Assembly: GCF_016125515.1 (NCBI RefSeq)
Contig: NZ_WGLO01000005.1
Location: forward strand, 1-64,000
Origin: Hyphomonas sp.
GTDB lineage: Bacteria; Pseudomonadota; Alphaproteobacteria; Caulobacterales; Hyphomonadaceae
Length of the DNA: 64,000 nt
Direction: 5' to 3'
Part shown: piece by piece, positions 27,922 to 36,479 of the stretch
How positions within the stretch are numbered: the stretch's first letter is position 1
Layout of the letters: every line of letters begins with the position of its first letter
Notes under the pieces: model-generated
What the model was told of the DNA's origin: nothing
The model's input: only the letters and a program-made list of their open reading frames with translations
Databases searched by the model: none
Program-made: the position numbers and the translations under genes

Positions 27922-29703
27922 TTGCCGGACGAGTTTCAGGAAGGCTCCACCGCAGAGGCCGCGATTCTTGCACCAGTTCTGGAAAGCGGGGTTGTCGACA
28001 CGCGCAACGAGTTGGGTCAGAGGCTCTTTGTTCCTCAGATCAATTGGTCATGTCTCTCTGTTGCCGCATTTGCTTCGTCAGGATCGCTGTTGGCGGCAAG
28101 CCGGGATTTTCCGGCGACCGACGCTGGAGAGGTGGAAGCGGCCTGGAGACACAGGACACAAGAGGTTGCGCCGATGCCGGCGCGCCTCGACGACGGCGCT
28201 CCGTCAATCGTTGCACTTGTCAGTCCGGAAGTCGCGCGCCGTTGGGGTTTGGATCCGGGGGCTCAAGCGATCGTGCGCCTCCCCGATGCATACATCGTCG
28301 GCGTCTGGATGGCTGCGAGTAGGACTCCGTCCGGGTTGTCCTGGGCCTGCGAGCGGCTGGGGCTTACCTCGCTTCAGGCCAAGGTGGTTACAGCGTTGGC
28401 ATGTCATGGAAATCTGCGCGCGGCGGCCGCAAGGGCAGGGGTTACGTACGCAACGGCGAGAGAGGCGCTTGGGGGCGCAATGGCGCGGACCGATACCCGC
28501 AAGCGTTCCGTACTCATTGATCGTGTGTCCTGTCTCGCATTCGGTGTGCTTCCTGAAGGCGGCACCGGCGCGAACTTGCTGGAAGACATTTGGGGCCTCA
28601 CACCCCGGCAGGCCCGATTGTCGATGGCGTTGGCCCAGGGCGCATCGAGAGACGCCGCCGCCCGTGGCGCCGGCGTATCCGAAGCAGTTGCCAAAAAAGA
28701 GCTCACTTTTGTATTTGAGACGTTGGGCGTGACGAGCGGAGCCGGCCTGACCGCCTATCTTTCGGAAGCAACGTCGATCGCCGCATTGTCGCGTCTCGTA
28801 GCAGATGACATTCACTTTGCGTTTGATCGATCAGAGCCGCTGCGACTCGTTCCAGCAAGGCAGGATGGCCGCATGATCGCAGTAAGCGACTATGGTCCGC
28901 GCTCCGGACGCCCGGTCCTGGTACTTCACAGCAGCAGCGCTTCGCGGCCTGTGCCGTCTGTTCTGCTAAGTGCGCTTCATGCGCGCGGCTTTCGTCCGAT
29001 TTCGATTGATCGCCCAGGTTTCGGCTTGACCGATCCGATGCCGCTGGAGGGCGATCCGTTCGCGTTGGCCGGTGACGACATCCGAACTGTTTGTGATGCG
29101 CTCGGATTTGATAAAATCGACGTGGTCGCTCGCGGCGGGGCTCAGGTTGCAGTTCATTTTGCGGTGCAGTCTCCGGAACGGGTGGCGCGTGTGGTTCTGG
29201 TCGCGCCAGACCCGCCTACGCGTATCAGCAGGCCGACGAGCGGTGTGCTGGGCGCCATAAAGCGCGCCCTGCAGACAAACCCCCACGTGATGGAGGTGCT
29301 CTCGCTTGTGCTGGTCAGCAGCCTGCGGCGGATCGATGCAAAAGAGTTGATGCGCAAGGCGGTCGCCACAAGCGTACCTGACCTGCAAACAATGGAAGAC
29401 GCCAGAAACTTCGCAGATTACCGGCGCGGATTCCAGATGTTCCTGTCTGGACGTCTCAAGGGATATGTCCGGGAACAGGCAGCGCTGGTGACCGAACCAG
29501 ACCCAGCGATTCCGGCGAATACAATTGACTGGCATGTGTTGATTGGATTGCACGATCCGCTCCACGAACCCGCCGAGATGGAATCCTATTGGCGAATATT
29601 GCTGCCAGATGCCCGGTTCACTGTATTGCCGGATGCTGGCAGGTTCATCGTAATGAGCCATCCAGAACTCGTCGTTGCCGCGCTTCAGGGACGGGCAGGT
29701 TGA
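27922..29703 (+). CDS. HTH protein fused to a degenerate alpha/beta-hydrolase domain
   Basis: This 593-residue protein has an N-terminal region of unknown type (1-140). It then has two LuxR-like helix-turn-helix segments (LGLTSLQAKVVTALACHGNL, about 146-165; and WGLTPRQARLSMALAQGA, about 224-241), and a C-terminal alpha/beta-hydrolase fold (about 315-590) with VLVLHSSSASRPVP, ISIDRPGFGLTDP and DVVARGGAQVAVHFAVQSPE. The nucleophile elbow reads A-R-G-G-A instead of G-x-S-x-G, and the C-terminal His position reads AGRFIVMSH, so the catalytic Ser and probably His are missing. That suggests a ligand-binding sensor. TTG start at 27922 has GAGGGAGG before it. Confidence 0.7.
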   Translation: MPDEFQEGSTAEAAILAPVLESGVVDTRNELGQRLFVPQINWSCLSVAAFASSGSLLAASRDFPATDAGEVEAAWRHRTQEVAPMPARLDDGAPSIVALVSPEVARRWGLDPGAQAIVRLPDAYIVGVWMAASRTPSGLSWACERLGLTSLQAKVVTALACHGNLRAAAARAGVTYATAREALGGAMARTDTRKRSVLIDRVSCLAFGVLPEGGTGANLLEDIWGLTPRQARLSMALAQGASRDAAARGAGVSEAVAKKELTFVFETLGVTSGAGLTAYLSEATSIAALSRLVADDIHFAFDRSEPLRLVPARQDGRMIAVSDYGPRSGRPVLVLHSSSASRPVPSVLLSALHARGFRPISIDRPGFGLTDPMPLEGDPFALAGDDIRTVCDALGFDKIDVVARGGAQVAVHFAVQSPERVARVVLVAPDPPTRISRPTSGVLGAIKRALQTNPHVMEVLSLVLVSSLRRIDAKELMRKAVATSVPDLQTMEDARNFADYRRGFQMFLSGRLKGYVREQAALVTEPDPAIPANTIDWHVLIGLHDPLHEPAEMESYWRILLPDARFTVLPDAGRFIVMSHPELVVAALQGRAG

Positions 29704-29772
29704 TTGGCAAGGGCGCTGGATCAACCCAGGCGTCCACGTGGGGCAGCCGGGGCGTCCTCTTCGAAGGTCAGG

Positions 29773-30915
29773 TCAACTTGAAACCAGCGCGTTTAGTTCT
29801 GCAGCGATCGCCGTGACGACCTGGCGCTTTTCCGCATCAAACGTGTGCCGGGCATAGACGCCGATGATTCCGGGAATCTTATGCTGCGTCAGGGCACGGA
29901 TTTCGTCGATGCCGCTGCCTCCGCGCTGGGCGAGCGTAACCGCTGTTCGGCGAAGATCGTGCAGTCGCCAATCCGCCGTTCCGGTTGCACGCCGGAGGGA
30001 TTCGATTCCGTTGGATGCTCCATTGAACGGCAGGGTTCCGCGGCTCCCGATGCCAAATACGTAAGGTCCGCCGAAACGTGGCCACGTGTCCAGTACGTGC
30101 AGCGCCAGTGGTGACAGAGGCACGGAATGTCCGCGGCCGGACTTCATGTTTTCGGCCGGAATCGTCCAGATGGCCTCGCCGAGGTCGAGATCGCTCCAAC
30201 GCATCCGCTCGATCGATCCTTTGCGCTGGGCCGTGAGTAGCGCCATCTTGGCAATCGTTGCCATCGAACCATCGAGCAACCAGACCGCCCGGATCTCGTC
30301 ATCTGACAAGACCCGCTCGCGCGCAGTGACCGGGCGGGGAGCTCTCAGCAAGAGTAGAGGATGGTCGGCGACCAGGTCACGCTCGGCGCACCAGCTGAAG
30401 AAGTGGCGCAGATAGGCATGCAGGTTCCGGCGCAGGGCAGGCCGGTCTGCAAGAGTGTCGAGAAGGCGCGCAATGTCGCCCTTTGAAACCTGGGCGACCA
30501 GGCGGCGACCATGAGCGGGCAGGAGGTTGCCGCGCAGCGCGCTCGCCTTGGCGTCGACCGTCCGCGGCGCATTCTCCGCGGTGCACGCAGCGAGATAGGC
30601 CTCAACCGCTTCCCGCAAGGTCAGGCTCGTACGCGCGGCCTCGGCGTTGCGCGCGGCCTTCGGGTCGGCCCCTTGCGACGCCGCGCTGAGATGCTGCCCG
30701 GCGCGCTGGCGTGCGTCCGACAGGGACACAGCTGGGAACCGGCCGAGACTCATGGCCCGCCGCCGCGAGTCTCCCGGTAACCGGTAATACAGCCGCCAAG
30801 TCCGTGTTCCCTGCGGCGAGATGGAAAGCTGCAAACCGGGCGCTCCGCCAACGAAGGCGGAGGCCGAAAGGCGAGACACGGCGAGAGCGGACATCGGGCG
30901 TAGCCGGCCTGTCAT
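29773..30915 (-). CDS. Tyrosine recombinase/integrase with DUF4102 N-terminus
   Basis: This 380-residue protein has the phage-type arm-binding DUF4102 domain (GLQLSISPQGTRTWRLYYRL), a SAM-like core-binding domain (about 95-190) and a catalytic domain with ALLTAQRKGSIERMRWSDLD (Arg), ENMKSGRGHSVPLS (Lys), WRLHDLRRTAVT (H-x-x-R) and IIGVYARHTFDAEK (nucleophile Tyr). All catalytic residues are present. It belongs to the family that integrates genomic islands and prophages at tRNA 3' ends. It starts about 170 bases from the tRNA-Lys 3' fragment, the expected layout of an island end. No excisionase or phage genes are seen. Confidence 0.9.
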   Translation of the reverse strand: MTGRLRPMSALAVSRLSASAFVGGAPGLQLSISPQGTRTWRLYYRLPGDSRRRAMSLGRFPAVSLSDARQRAGQHLSAASQGADPKAARNAEAARTSLTLREAVEAYLAACTAENAPRTVDAKASALRGNLLPAHGRRLVAQVSKGDIARLLDTLADRPALRRNLHAYLRHFFSWCAERDLVADHPLLLLRAPRPVTARERVLSDDEIRAVWLLDGSMATIAKMALLTAQRKGSIERMRWSDLDLGEAIWTIPAENMKSGRGHSVPLSPLALHVLDTWPRFGGPYVFGIGSRGTLPFNGASNGIESLRRATGTADWRLHDLRRTAVTLAQRGGSGIDEIRALTQHKIPGIIGVYARHTFDAEKRQVVTAIAAELNALVSS

Positions 30916-31087
30916 TCAAAGCTCCGATCACGGATCAAAAAAAGTGTGCCAAAAGTGTGCCAAAACGTGCCGATTGAGGCGATTTCCAGCGTATGATAGC
31001 GGATGCGGGTGAACATATAAAGATATAAAAAACAACAGTTTATCGGATGTCAGCGAACTTCTGAGAACAAGGGTGAACAACAAAAAA

Positions 31088-31137
31088 ACTGACTTTTAAT
31101 CAGTAGGTCACAGGTTCGAACCCTGTTGGGCACACCA
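31088..31137 (+). tRNA. 3' fragment (50 nt) of tRNA-Lys(TTT), attachment-site duplicate
   Basis: The sequence folds as the 3' part of a tRNA-Lys. It has the anticodon stem ACTGA/TCAGT with loop CTTTTAA (anticodon TTT), a 5-nt variable loop, the T-arm ACAGG-TTCGAAC-CCTGT, the 3' acceptor strand TGGGCAC, a discriminator A and CCA. It begins exactly at nucleotide 27 of the standard numbering. The 5' half (acceptor strand, D-arm) is absent. The sequence before it, AACAACAAAAAA, does not pair with it. It is therefore an att duplicate left by integration at the 3' end of a tRNA-Lys gene, not a working tRNA. The element lies to its left, with the integrase at its right end. Confidence 0.85.
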
Positions 31138-31213
31138 TTTTCCCTAAAGTATTCCGGCTTGAATTCCGCGGTGCTGGGCCCTGTCGCCCGATCGCCGAGG
31201 CGCGTCAGCGCTG

Positions 31214-31243
31214 AGCCAGCGTGCCGGTTCGCTGGTTCTTGTT
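31214..31243 (+). terminator. Weak hairpin with T-rich tail downstream of the tRNA fragment
   Basis: CCAGCG-TGCCGGTT-CGCTGG forms a 6-bp stem and is followed by TTCTTGTT. It could be the original terminator of the tRNA-Lys gene, but the stem is short and the tail imperfect. Confidence 0.3.
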
Positions 31244-31341
31244 GGACAGCGCCTGTCACATTGCACCGATAGCCGGGACGGGCCCAGCGCCCGCCTGGGC
31301 ACCCGCCGGATCTCAGGCTGGATTGGCGAGCTTTCGGCTTG

Positions 31342-34300
31342 TCAGAATCTCAGAACGCCGGACGCGCCGACATAATGGCTCGTGCCAGCTTCAGACATTT
31401 CGATGTCGTAGGACAACCGCGCCGTGAAGATGCTGGAGCTGCTGTTGAAGGAAAAGCCGGCCAGAACGCTGTCGCCAAATTCCTCTTGCGACGCGATTTC
31501 GAAGGTTTGATCGCTGTCGATGAAGCTGGCTGTCGTCTTGTACGCTTTTCCCAAAAGCTCATGGCGAAACCCGACCCGCGCCTCCGGAAAAATCCGGTAC
31601 ATGCCGTTCTGGATGTTCCAATCCCGTCCCATCGCCAACATGGCCGTGGCAGAGGCGCGCTCTGTTTCGGCCTCGCCGATCTTGAGGGCCAGGCCCGTAT
31701 TGCGAAGCGCCTTCTCGCTGTAGGCGTCCTGGTTCAGGTGGAAGAAGTCGGCCGAAAGTTCGGGGCGGGCGAAGAAGCTGCCGGCCTTGAAGGTCGTGCC
31801 CACCGCAGCGGTAGCGGAAAAGCTGGTTCCGCCCCAATAGGCGGTGACCTGGTCGTTGATGTCCTGGGTATCCAGCACATCGGCATCCGCACGGCTGCTG
31901 TCGCGTTCGCCGGAGATGATGTCGAGTTCGCGAAGGCTGTTGAAGTTGACTTTCGAAACCTGGCCCGCGCCGCTCAGATAGAGATCGTTCCAGCGCTTGA
32001 GCGCGTAGAGCCCGATTCCCGTTGAATCGGTGGAAACCGGCTTGTTGCCGCCCGTCTTCTCTTCGTAGGACCCTGACGCGAAGTTCAACATCACGCCGAA
32101 CGCATCAAGCGATGCAACGGGGAAGTCGAGACCGCCGGCGAACGAGACGCCGCTGCCGTTGTATCCGGGAACGCCTTCGCCGGCGTCAATGTCCGTGAAC
32201 GTATGGGTTTCCTGCAACCACGCTTTGGTGCCTTCGCCGGGCGACTCTGCCAGCAGCCGCATCTGGTCGGAGAGTGCACCATACGTCGCTGTGGATTGTG
32301 CGCGCAGAAATCGCGTGGATGAGTCGGTGCGTTGGGGCAGCAGCTGGTTGTAGGCCTGGAAGAATGCGGACTCGTCCGCAATGCCGGCGAACGCCGCATT
32401 GAGCGTGTCGGAGCGCTCGAAGAGATCGAGAACGGAGCCAAACGCAGCGGCCTGGTTTGTGTCCATTCCCATCTCGTCGGACGATTTCAGCCGGTAGACG
32501 ATGTCCAGGCTATCCGTGACGTCGTCAGTGAGGACCAGATCTGTCTGGTAGATATAGGGAAGGTCGCCGCTCAACGATACGTCGCCGGATTCCAGATCGG
32601 CCAGGATATCTGACGCCCGGATCACCGTGTAGGCCCCGGAGGTATTCAGGACGCGCGTGAATTCGGGTGTGATATCGACCCCGTTCGATAGTGTGGCGGT
32701 GCCGGCGACATCAAATACTGTGTCAGAGAATGAGGCACCCGGATCGATCTCGATGATGAGATTCGATCCATTTCCAATCGACAAGCTATCGACCGCCACC
32801 GATGTTCCGCTCGATATGCGTGCGCGAGAATCGTCGATTGAAATATCGAGTGCGCTTCCCGCGTTCGAAAGGGCGCCGGCAAATGTCGAGCCGCCCGAAA
32901 TTTCGAACAGGGAAGACGAGCTGGAGCTGCCGAAGTCGATGTCGCCCGTCAATGACGAGCCATTCAGCAGGCGGATGATGCTCGACGTGCCCGCGAACGA
33001 GACATCGCCCTCGATATCGGTGTCGCTGGCGTAAAGCTGGTTTGCGCCGCCGCCAAACGTCACGTTGCCGTCCAGCGTCCCGCCGTCCAGCTGCAGGAGG
33101 TCGTCGCCGGAGCCGAAGATGATCAGTCCCGTTATGCTTGGATCAAGCGTATCAAGTGAGTCGATTTCATCGTCTCCGTTGGCGTCGTATGTCGCTTCGC
33201 GTTCATACTGGTGCAGGGTGACGCCGCTTGTGTTGGCAGAAAGATCGAATGCCACGGCATCTTCGCGAAGCGTGAGTTCCAATCCGTCGCTGATATAGCT
33301 CGCAGAAATCGTGCCGGTGTTGACAATCGACGACAACGAGCCGGATTGATCGAGCACGGCGACGACTTCGCCGGCATTTCCGGTTGAGCGGGCCTGTATG
33401 GTGCCAGAGTTTTCGATTGAGGAAAGTGTCGCGCCCTCGTCGATAAGGATCGCCTTGGCGACGGTCGATACCTCGGTCGCAATCGTGGACTGGATGGATC
33501 CGGTGTTGACCAGCGCAGGAATGGAGCTGTTCGTGCCCAGATGCAGCGCCGTTGCATTCGCTTCGTATGCTGAAGAGTAAATTGTGCCGCTATTGTAAAA
33601 ACCGCCTTCGACAATCACCGAGTTTCCGGACGATGCGGACCCTTCAATCAGGATTGCCGTTCCGTCAAATCCGACGTTCGTTCCAACACCCGAAATGGTT
33701 CCTCGGTTCATCAATCCATATTCGTAGGTGAATTGCGCCAACACTTCGTCAGTGTCATCGTCGTCGTCATCGTCCAACGTGTCGCGGACGGTTTCCACCA
33801 CGCCGCCCAGCACGAGATCGCCATTCGCAGAACCGTTCCAGTCTGAACTGATCAGGAGTGCGGGTGCTGAACCATAGCTTGTGATCCGACCGGACGATCG
33901 ATTCTCGTTGAAGTCTTCAATAGTGTCCTTGGTTTCGTCCTCGGATTCGTCGTCGCTTGGGTCTGGATCAGCTGCGGCTCCATTGACAAGCAATCCCTGA
34001 CCAAGGCTGCCGCCGATGATTACGGCGGATCCGCCGACCAGCAGCTCGTCTGAATCAAAGCGCTCTTCGAGCGGTTCGGTGCTGCTGGTCACAGATGCGG
34101 GCGCAACATAGTTTGTTGAGGCTGTGTATGCAAAGCCGGTCGATGTAACGGAGCCGCCGATCGAAACGGCACCTGTCGCTCCAGAATCCAGGCGCAATCC
34201 GGTTGCGTTTTCGCCCTGCACAGAGACGGCGCCCCTGATGGCGATCGATCCATCGACTTTGCCGGTCGCGGTAATGCCCTGCGCATTGTCGCCGACGACC

Positions 34301-34854
34301 GAGATTGTTCCGTTGACCACCAGATCTCCGAGAAGATCGTCAAGCAGCAGCATGCCGGCCGAGTCGTTTCCCGCAACGCGAAGGCTGGAACCCGTTTCCA
34401 ACCGGATGGATCCGGTAAGTGGGCCACCACTGTTCAGCTTTATTGCGGTCCGGCCTGTACCGATCGCGAGAGGCCCGTCGTCATCGTCATCGTCGTCGCT
34501 GTCTTCCCGGCTATAGTCCTCGGTAAGCGACACAGATCCGCTGATCGTCAGATTGCTGGCCAGGCCGGGTTCGATCAGCACACCGATGGTGTCGTCAGAA
34601 TCCTCGATCTCGACCGATCCATCAATGGTGACATCGTTTGAGCTGTCGATGGTTATGGCCGTGAATCCGGACGTGTCGGACACTTCAATGGATCCATCAT
34701 CGGTGATTTCGATATCACCGGGTTGGCCGTCGTCCGCGGTCGATGTGCGGACGCTCGTCGACGTCGTCGTGCTGATTTCGGCAGCGCGCGCGTGCTGGAT
34801 CAGAGCCAGGGAAGAGACGCTCAGTATCAGGAAATTTCGGAAGAGGCTGGTCAT
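31342..34854 (-). CDS. Giant autotransporter (type Va-like) with acidic passenger
   Basis: This 1170-residue protein has a signal peptide (LFRNFLILSVSSLALIQHARAA). The long passenger is rich in Ser, Gly, Asp and Thr with repeated short strands such as 'GSV.i.G.n..g' (beta-helix type) and Asp/Glu-rich patches (for example DDDDDDDGPLAIG). The C-terminal autotransporter beta-barrel is about 270 residues, with KAWLQETHTFTDIDAGEGVP, GVMLNFASGSYEEK, LYALKRWNDLYLSGAGQ and a terminal GVLRF, in which the final Phe is the usual BAM-recognition signal. It would be exported through the Sec pathway, inserted by BAM, and display the passenger outside. ATG at 34854 is preferred because the signal peptide begins there. 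A BamA paralogue and a two-component system are close by. Confidence 0.85.
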   Translation of the reverse strand: MTSLFRNFLILSVSSLALIQHARAAEISTTTSTSVRTSTADDGQPGDIEITDDGSIEVSDTSGFTAITIDSSNDVTIDGSVEIEDSDDTIGVLIEPGLASNLTISGSVSLTEDYSREDSDDDDDDDGPLAIGTGRTAIKLNSGGPLTGSIRLETGSSLRVAGNDSAGMLLLDDLLGDLVVNGTISVVGDNAQGITATGKVDGSIAIRGAVSVQGENATGLRLDSGATGAVSIGGSVTSTGFAYTASTNYVAPASVTSSTEPLEERFDSDELLVGGSAVIIGGSLGQGLLVNGAAADPDPSDDESEDETKDTIEDFNENRSSGRITSYGSAPALLISSDWNGSANGDLVLGGVVETVRDTLDDDDDDDTDEVLAQFTYEYGLMNRGTISGVGTNVGFDGTAILIEGSASSGNSVIVEGGFYNSGTIYSSAYEANATALHLGTNSSIPALVNTGSIQSTIATEVSTVAKAILIDEGATLSSIENSGTIQARSTGNAGEVVAVLDQSGSLSSIVNTGTISASYISDGLELTLREDAVAFDLSANTSGVTLHQYEREATYDANGDDEIDSLDTLDPSITGLIIFGSGDDLLQLDGGTLDGNVTFGGGANQLYASDTDIEGDVSFAGTSSIIRLLNGSSLTGDIDFGSSSSSSLFEISGGSTFAGALSNAGSALDISIDDSRARISSGTSVAVDSLSIGNGSNLIIEIDPGASFSDTVFDVAGTATLSNGVDITPEFTRVLNTSGAYTVIRASDILADLESGDVSLSGDLPYIYQTDLVLTDDVTDSLDIVYRLKSSDEMGMDTNQAAAFGSVLDLFERSDTLNAAFAGIADESAFFQAYNQLLPQRTDSSTRFLRAQSTATYGALSDQMRLLAESPGEGTKAWLQETHTFTDIDAGEGVPGYNGSGVSFAGGLDFPVASLDAFGVMLNFASGSYEEKTGGNKPVSTDSTGIGLYALKRWNDLYLSGAGQVSKVNFNSLRELDIISGERDSSRADADVLDTQDINDQVTAYWGGTSFSATAAVGTTFKAGSFFARPELSADFFHLNQDAYSEKALRNTGLALKIGEAETERASATAMLAMGRDWNIQNGMYRIFPEARVGFRHELLGKAYKTTASFIDSDQTFEIASQEEFGDSVLAGFSFNSSSSIFTARLSYDIEMSEAGTSHYVGASGVLRF

Positions 34855-35278
34855 GGTCCATTTCAATGTTGGGTGCCCCCTCGGAGCGTGGCGGAACGTG
34901 GACACCACCTGAGGGCGGATGTCGGGGACTCCGAGGGGGATCTCCGCCGCGTTAGGGGGAGCGACGTCGACAGGACGTGCTTACAGAGCAGTTCCGTGAA
35001 AAAGTGTGCCGTGACAGGCGTATCGTTCAGTCGAATTGTGGCGCCGCGACACAATTTGACGTTCGCCCGGAAGTTCCCGGCCAGACCTCGGACATTCTGG
35101 ACGATTTTTAATTCAGAAAAGCACTCGCAGCCGGTTGCGGGCGTTGCCGTGTGACACGAAGCAGGCTGGTTGCGGCAAAGTTTGGACATCTCTTGGTGGG
35201 AGGACGGCCTCAAATACAGAGGCTTCTTCCTTGTCCAAGCGTCCTTCCGGTACCATTGCGATCTGCTCGCAGCACATC
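34855..35278. other. Promoter region between the autotransporter and DUF2141-like genes
   Basis: About 420 bases separate the autotransporter start (minus strand) and the DUF2141-like domain (plus strand). It contains the TTGTG-N9-CACAA palindrome described separately. No other gene was found. Reads over the first 250 bases of the plus-strand frame do not look like coding sequence. Confidence 0.5.
35034..35056. promoter_or_regulatory. Palindrome AATTGTG-N9-CACAATT, candidate regulator site (copy 1)
   Basis: AATTGTG at 35034-35040 and CACAATT at 35050-35056 are perfect inverted arms around GCGCCGCGA. The first 20 bases match a second site at 37983-38002 in 19 of 20 positions. This copy lies between the divergent autotransporter and DUF2141-like genes, a position suited to regulate both. 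The OmpR-type regulator encoded 650 bases downstream is the natural candidate to bind, but that is an inference. Confidence 0.6.
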
Positions 35279-35791
35279 ATGTCGCCTGAGTGTTTCGGGC
35301 CGGCTCCATTGAATCTGATGGTGAGGTGCGCCGAAAGGAGCGGCTATATGGGACCGGTCACGGTGATGATCTGGGACGACGAGGACGGCTTTCCATGGAG
35401 TAGCCGGCGTGCACGCAGAACGGCATACATCGACCCCGATGAAGGCCAGAAGTCAGTCGTCTTCATGGGACTTCGGCCGGGTCGCTACGCCGTGACAGCG
35501 TTTGCAGATCAGGCCGGGTCCGGCAGGCTGAAGCGCAATTTGCTCGGCCGGCCGAAGCAGCCCGTATTTTTTGTGAATTCGGTACCGAGCGGCCCGAAAC
35601 CAGTCTTCCGTGATCATGTTTTCGTTCTCAGACAGAGCACGATCGTCGATCTGAAGATGTTTGGTGCAGAACCGGGTGCCCACCGCTATAGGAGAAAAAA
35701 TCGCCATGAATTCGGATACGCTGAGTCCCGAAAAGATGTCCCAGACGCCCCAAGACCCGTCCGACCGGCCCAAACTGCTCGTGGTGGATGA
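35279..35791 (+). CDS. DUF2141-like protein, possibly degraded
   Basis: The frame holds a region matching the DUF2141 pattern: PVTVMIWDDEDGFPW, VVFMGLRPGRYAVTAFADQA (the 'lpPG.YAv....D.n..g.l..n..G.P' signature), GRLKRNLLGRPKQPVFFVN and a final strand ending STIVDLKMF. DUF2141 proteins are usually small secreted proteins. Here no signal peptide is visible upstream. The frame also overruns the domain end by about 40 residues and overlaps the next gene by 86 bases. That suggests a frameshift or a start/stop decay. I mark the domain as supported but the gene boundaries as doubtful. The ATG at 35279 is one of several possible starts. Confidence 0.45.
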   Translation: MSPECFGPAPLNLMVRCAERSGYMGPVTVMIWDDEDGFPWSSRRARRTAYIDPDEGQKSVVFMGLRPGRYAVTAFADQAGSGRLKRNLLGRPKQPVFFVNSVPSGPKPVFRDHVFVLRQSTIVDLKMFGAEPGAHRYRRKNRHEFGYAESRKDVPDAPRPVRPAQTARGG

Positions 35792-36479
35792 CGACTGGAA
35801 CATCCGCGACAGTCTCAAGCGGTTTCTCGCGTCTCAGGAATTCGAAGTCGATGTCGCGGAGAACGCTGCGGTTGCCCGGCGCAAATTACATGAGTGCGCA
35901 CCCGACCTGGTGATCCTCGACGTCATGATGCCGGGCGAGGACGGATTGAGTCTTTGCCGCAGCATTGCCGAACTGAAGACCATTCCGCTGATTCTGGTCA
36001 GTGCACGGTCTGACGATATAGACCGGATCATCGGGCTGGAGATCGGCGCTGATGACTATCTGGCCAAGCCGTTCCATCCGCGGGAGCTGCTTGCGCGCAT
36101 CCGGGCCATCCTGAGACGCTTGGGCCATAGCTCGACCGTTTCGGCCGGCGATGAAGTGCAGCAATTCTTCGAGTTCGACCGGTGGGTGCTCGAGGTGCCG
36201 AAGCGGCGTTTGCGCCGCGACGATGGTGTGGTTGTCCAGCTCAGCGCATCAGAGTTCTCCTTGCTCATGGTGTTCATGAAGAATCCCCGGATCGTCCTGT
36301 CGCGGGAGCGGATACTGGATCTTTCGCGCGCGACTGATTCCGAAGTCTTCGACCGCAGTGTCGACAGCCAGATCAGCCGGTTTCGCAGGAAGCTCGAGCG
36401 CGATCCTCGGGAACCTGAGATCATCAAGACGGTCTGGGGCGGCGGTTACATGTTCGACACGAGCGTCCGCCGGATATGA
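35706..36479 (+). CDS. OmpR-family response regulator
   Basis: This 257-residue protein has a receiver domain (LLVVDDDWNIRDSLKRFLAS; phospho-acceptor Asp in LVILDVMMPGEDG, about residue 72; LILVSA; and DDYLAKPFHPRELLARI with the conserved Lys). The C-terminal winged-helix DNA-binding domain has VVQLSASEFSLLMVFMKNP and VDSQISRFRRKLERDP, then IKTVWGGGYMF. Phosphorylated dimers should bind DNA direct or inverted repeats. AGGAGA precedes the ATG at 35706. The histidine kinase gene overlaps its end by 4 bases, so they form one operon. Confidence 0.95.
   Translation: MNSDTLSPEKMSQTPQDPSDRPKLLVVDDDWNIRDSLKRFLASQEFEVDVAENAAVARRKLHECAPDLVILDVMMPGEDGLSLCRSIAELKTIPLILVSARSDDIDRIIGLEIGADDYLAKPFHPRELLARIRAILRRLGHSSTVSAGDEVQQFFEFDRWVLEVPKRRLRRDDGVVVQLSASEFSLLMVFMKNPRIVLSRERILDLSRATDSEVFDRSVDSQISRFRRKLERDPREPEIIKTVWGGGYMFDTSVRRI

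Noticed and set aside
27608-28732. 374-residue plus-strand frame across GNAT and HTH-hydrolase genes
   Set aside because: It overlaps both convincing genes in another frame and has no recognisable sequence pattern.
31060-31137. Complete tRNA-Lys gene
   Set aside because: The 5' acceptor strand and D-arm are absent; only positions 27-76 are present.
31282-31300. GCCCAG/CTGGGC hairpin as terminator for the autotransporter gene
   Set aside because: The stem is only 6 bp and no T-run follows on the minus strand.
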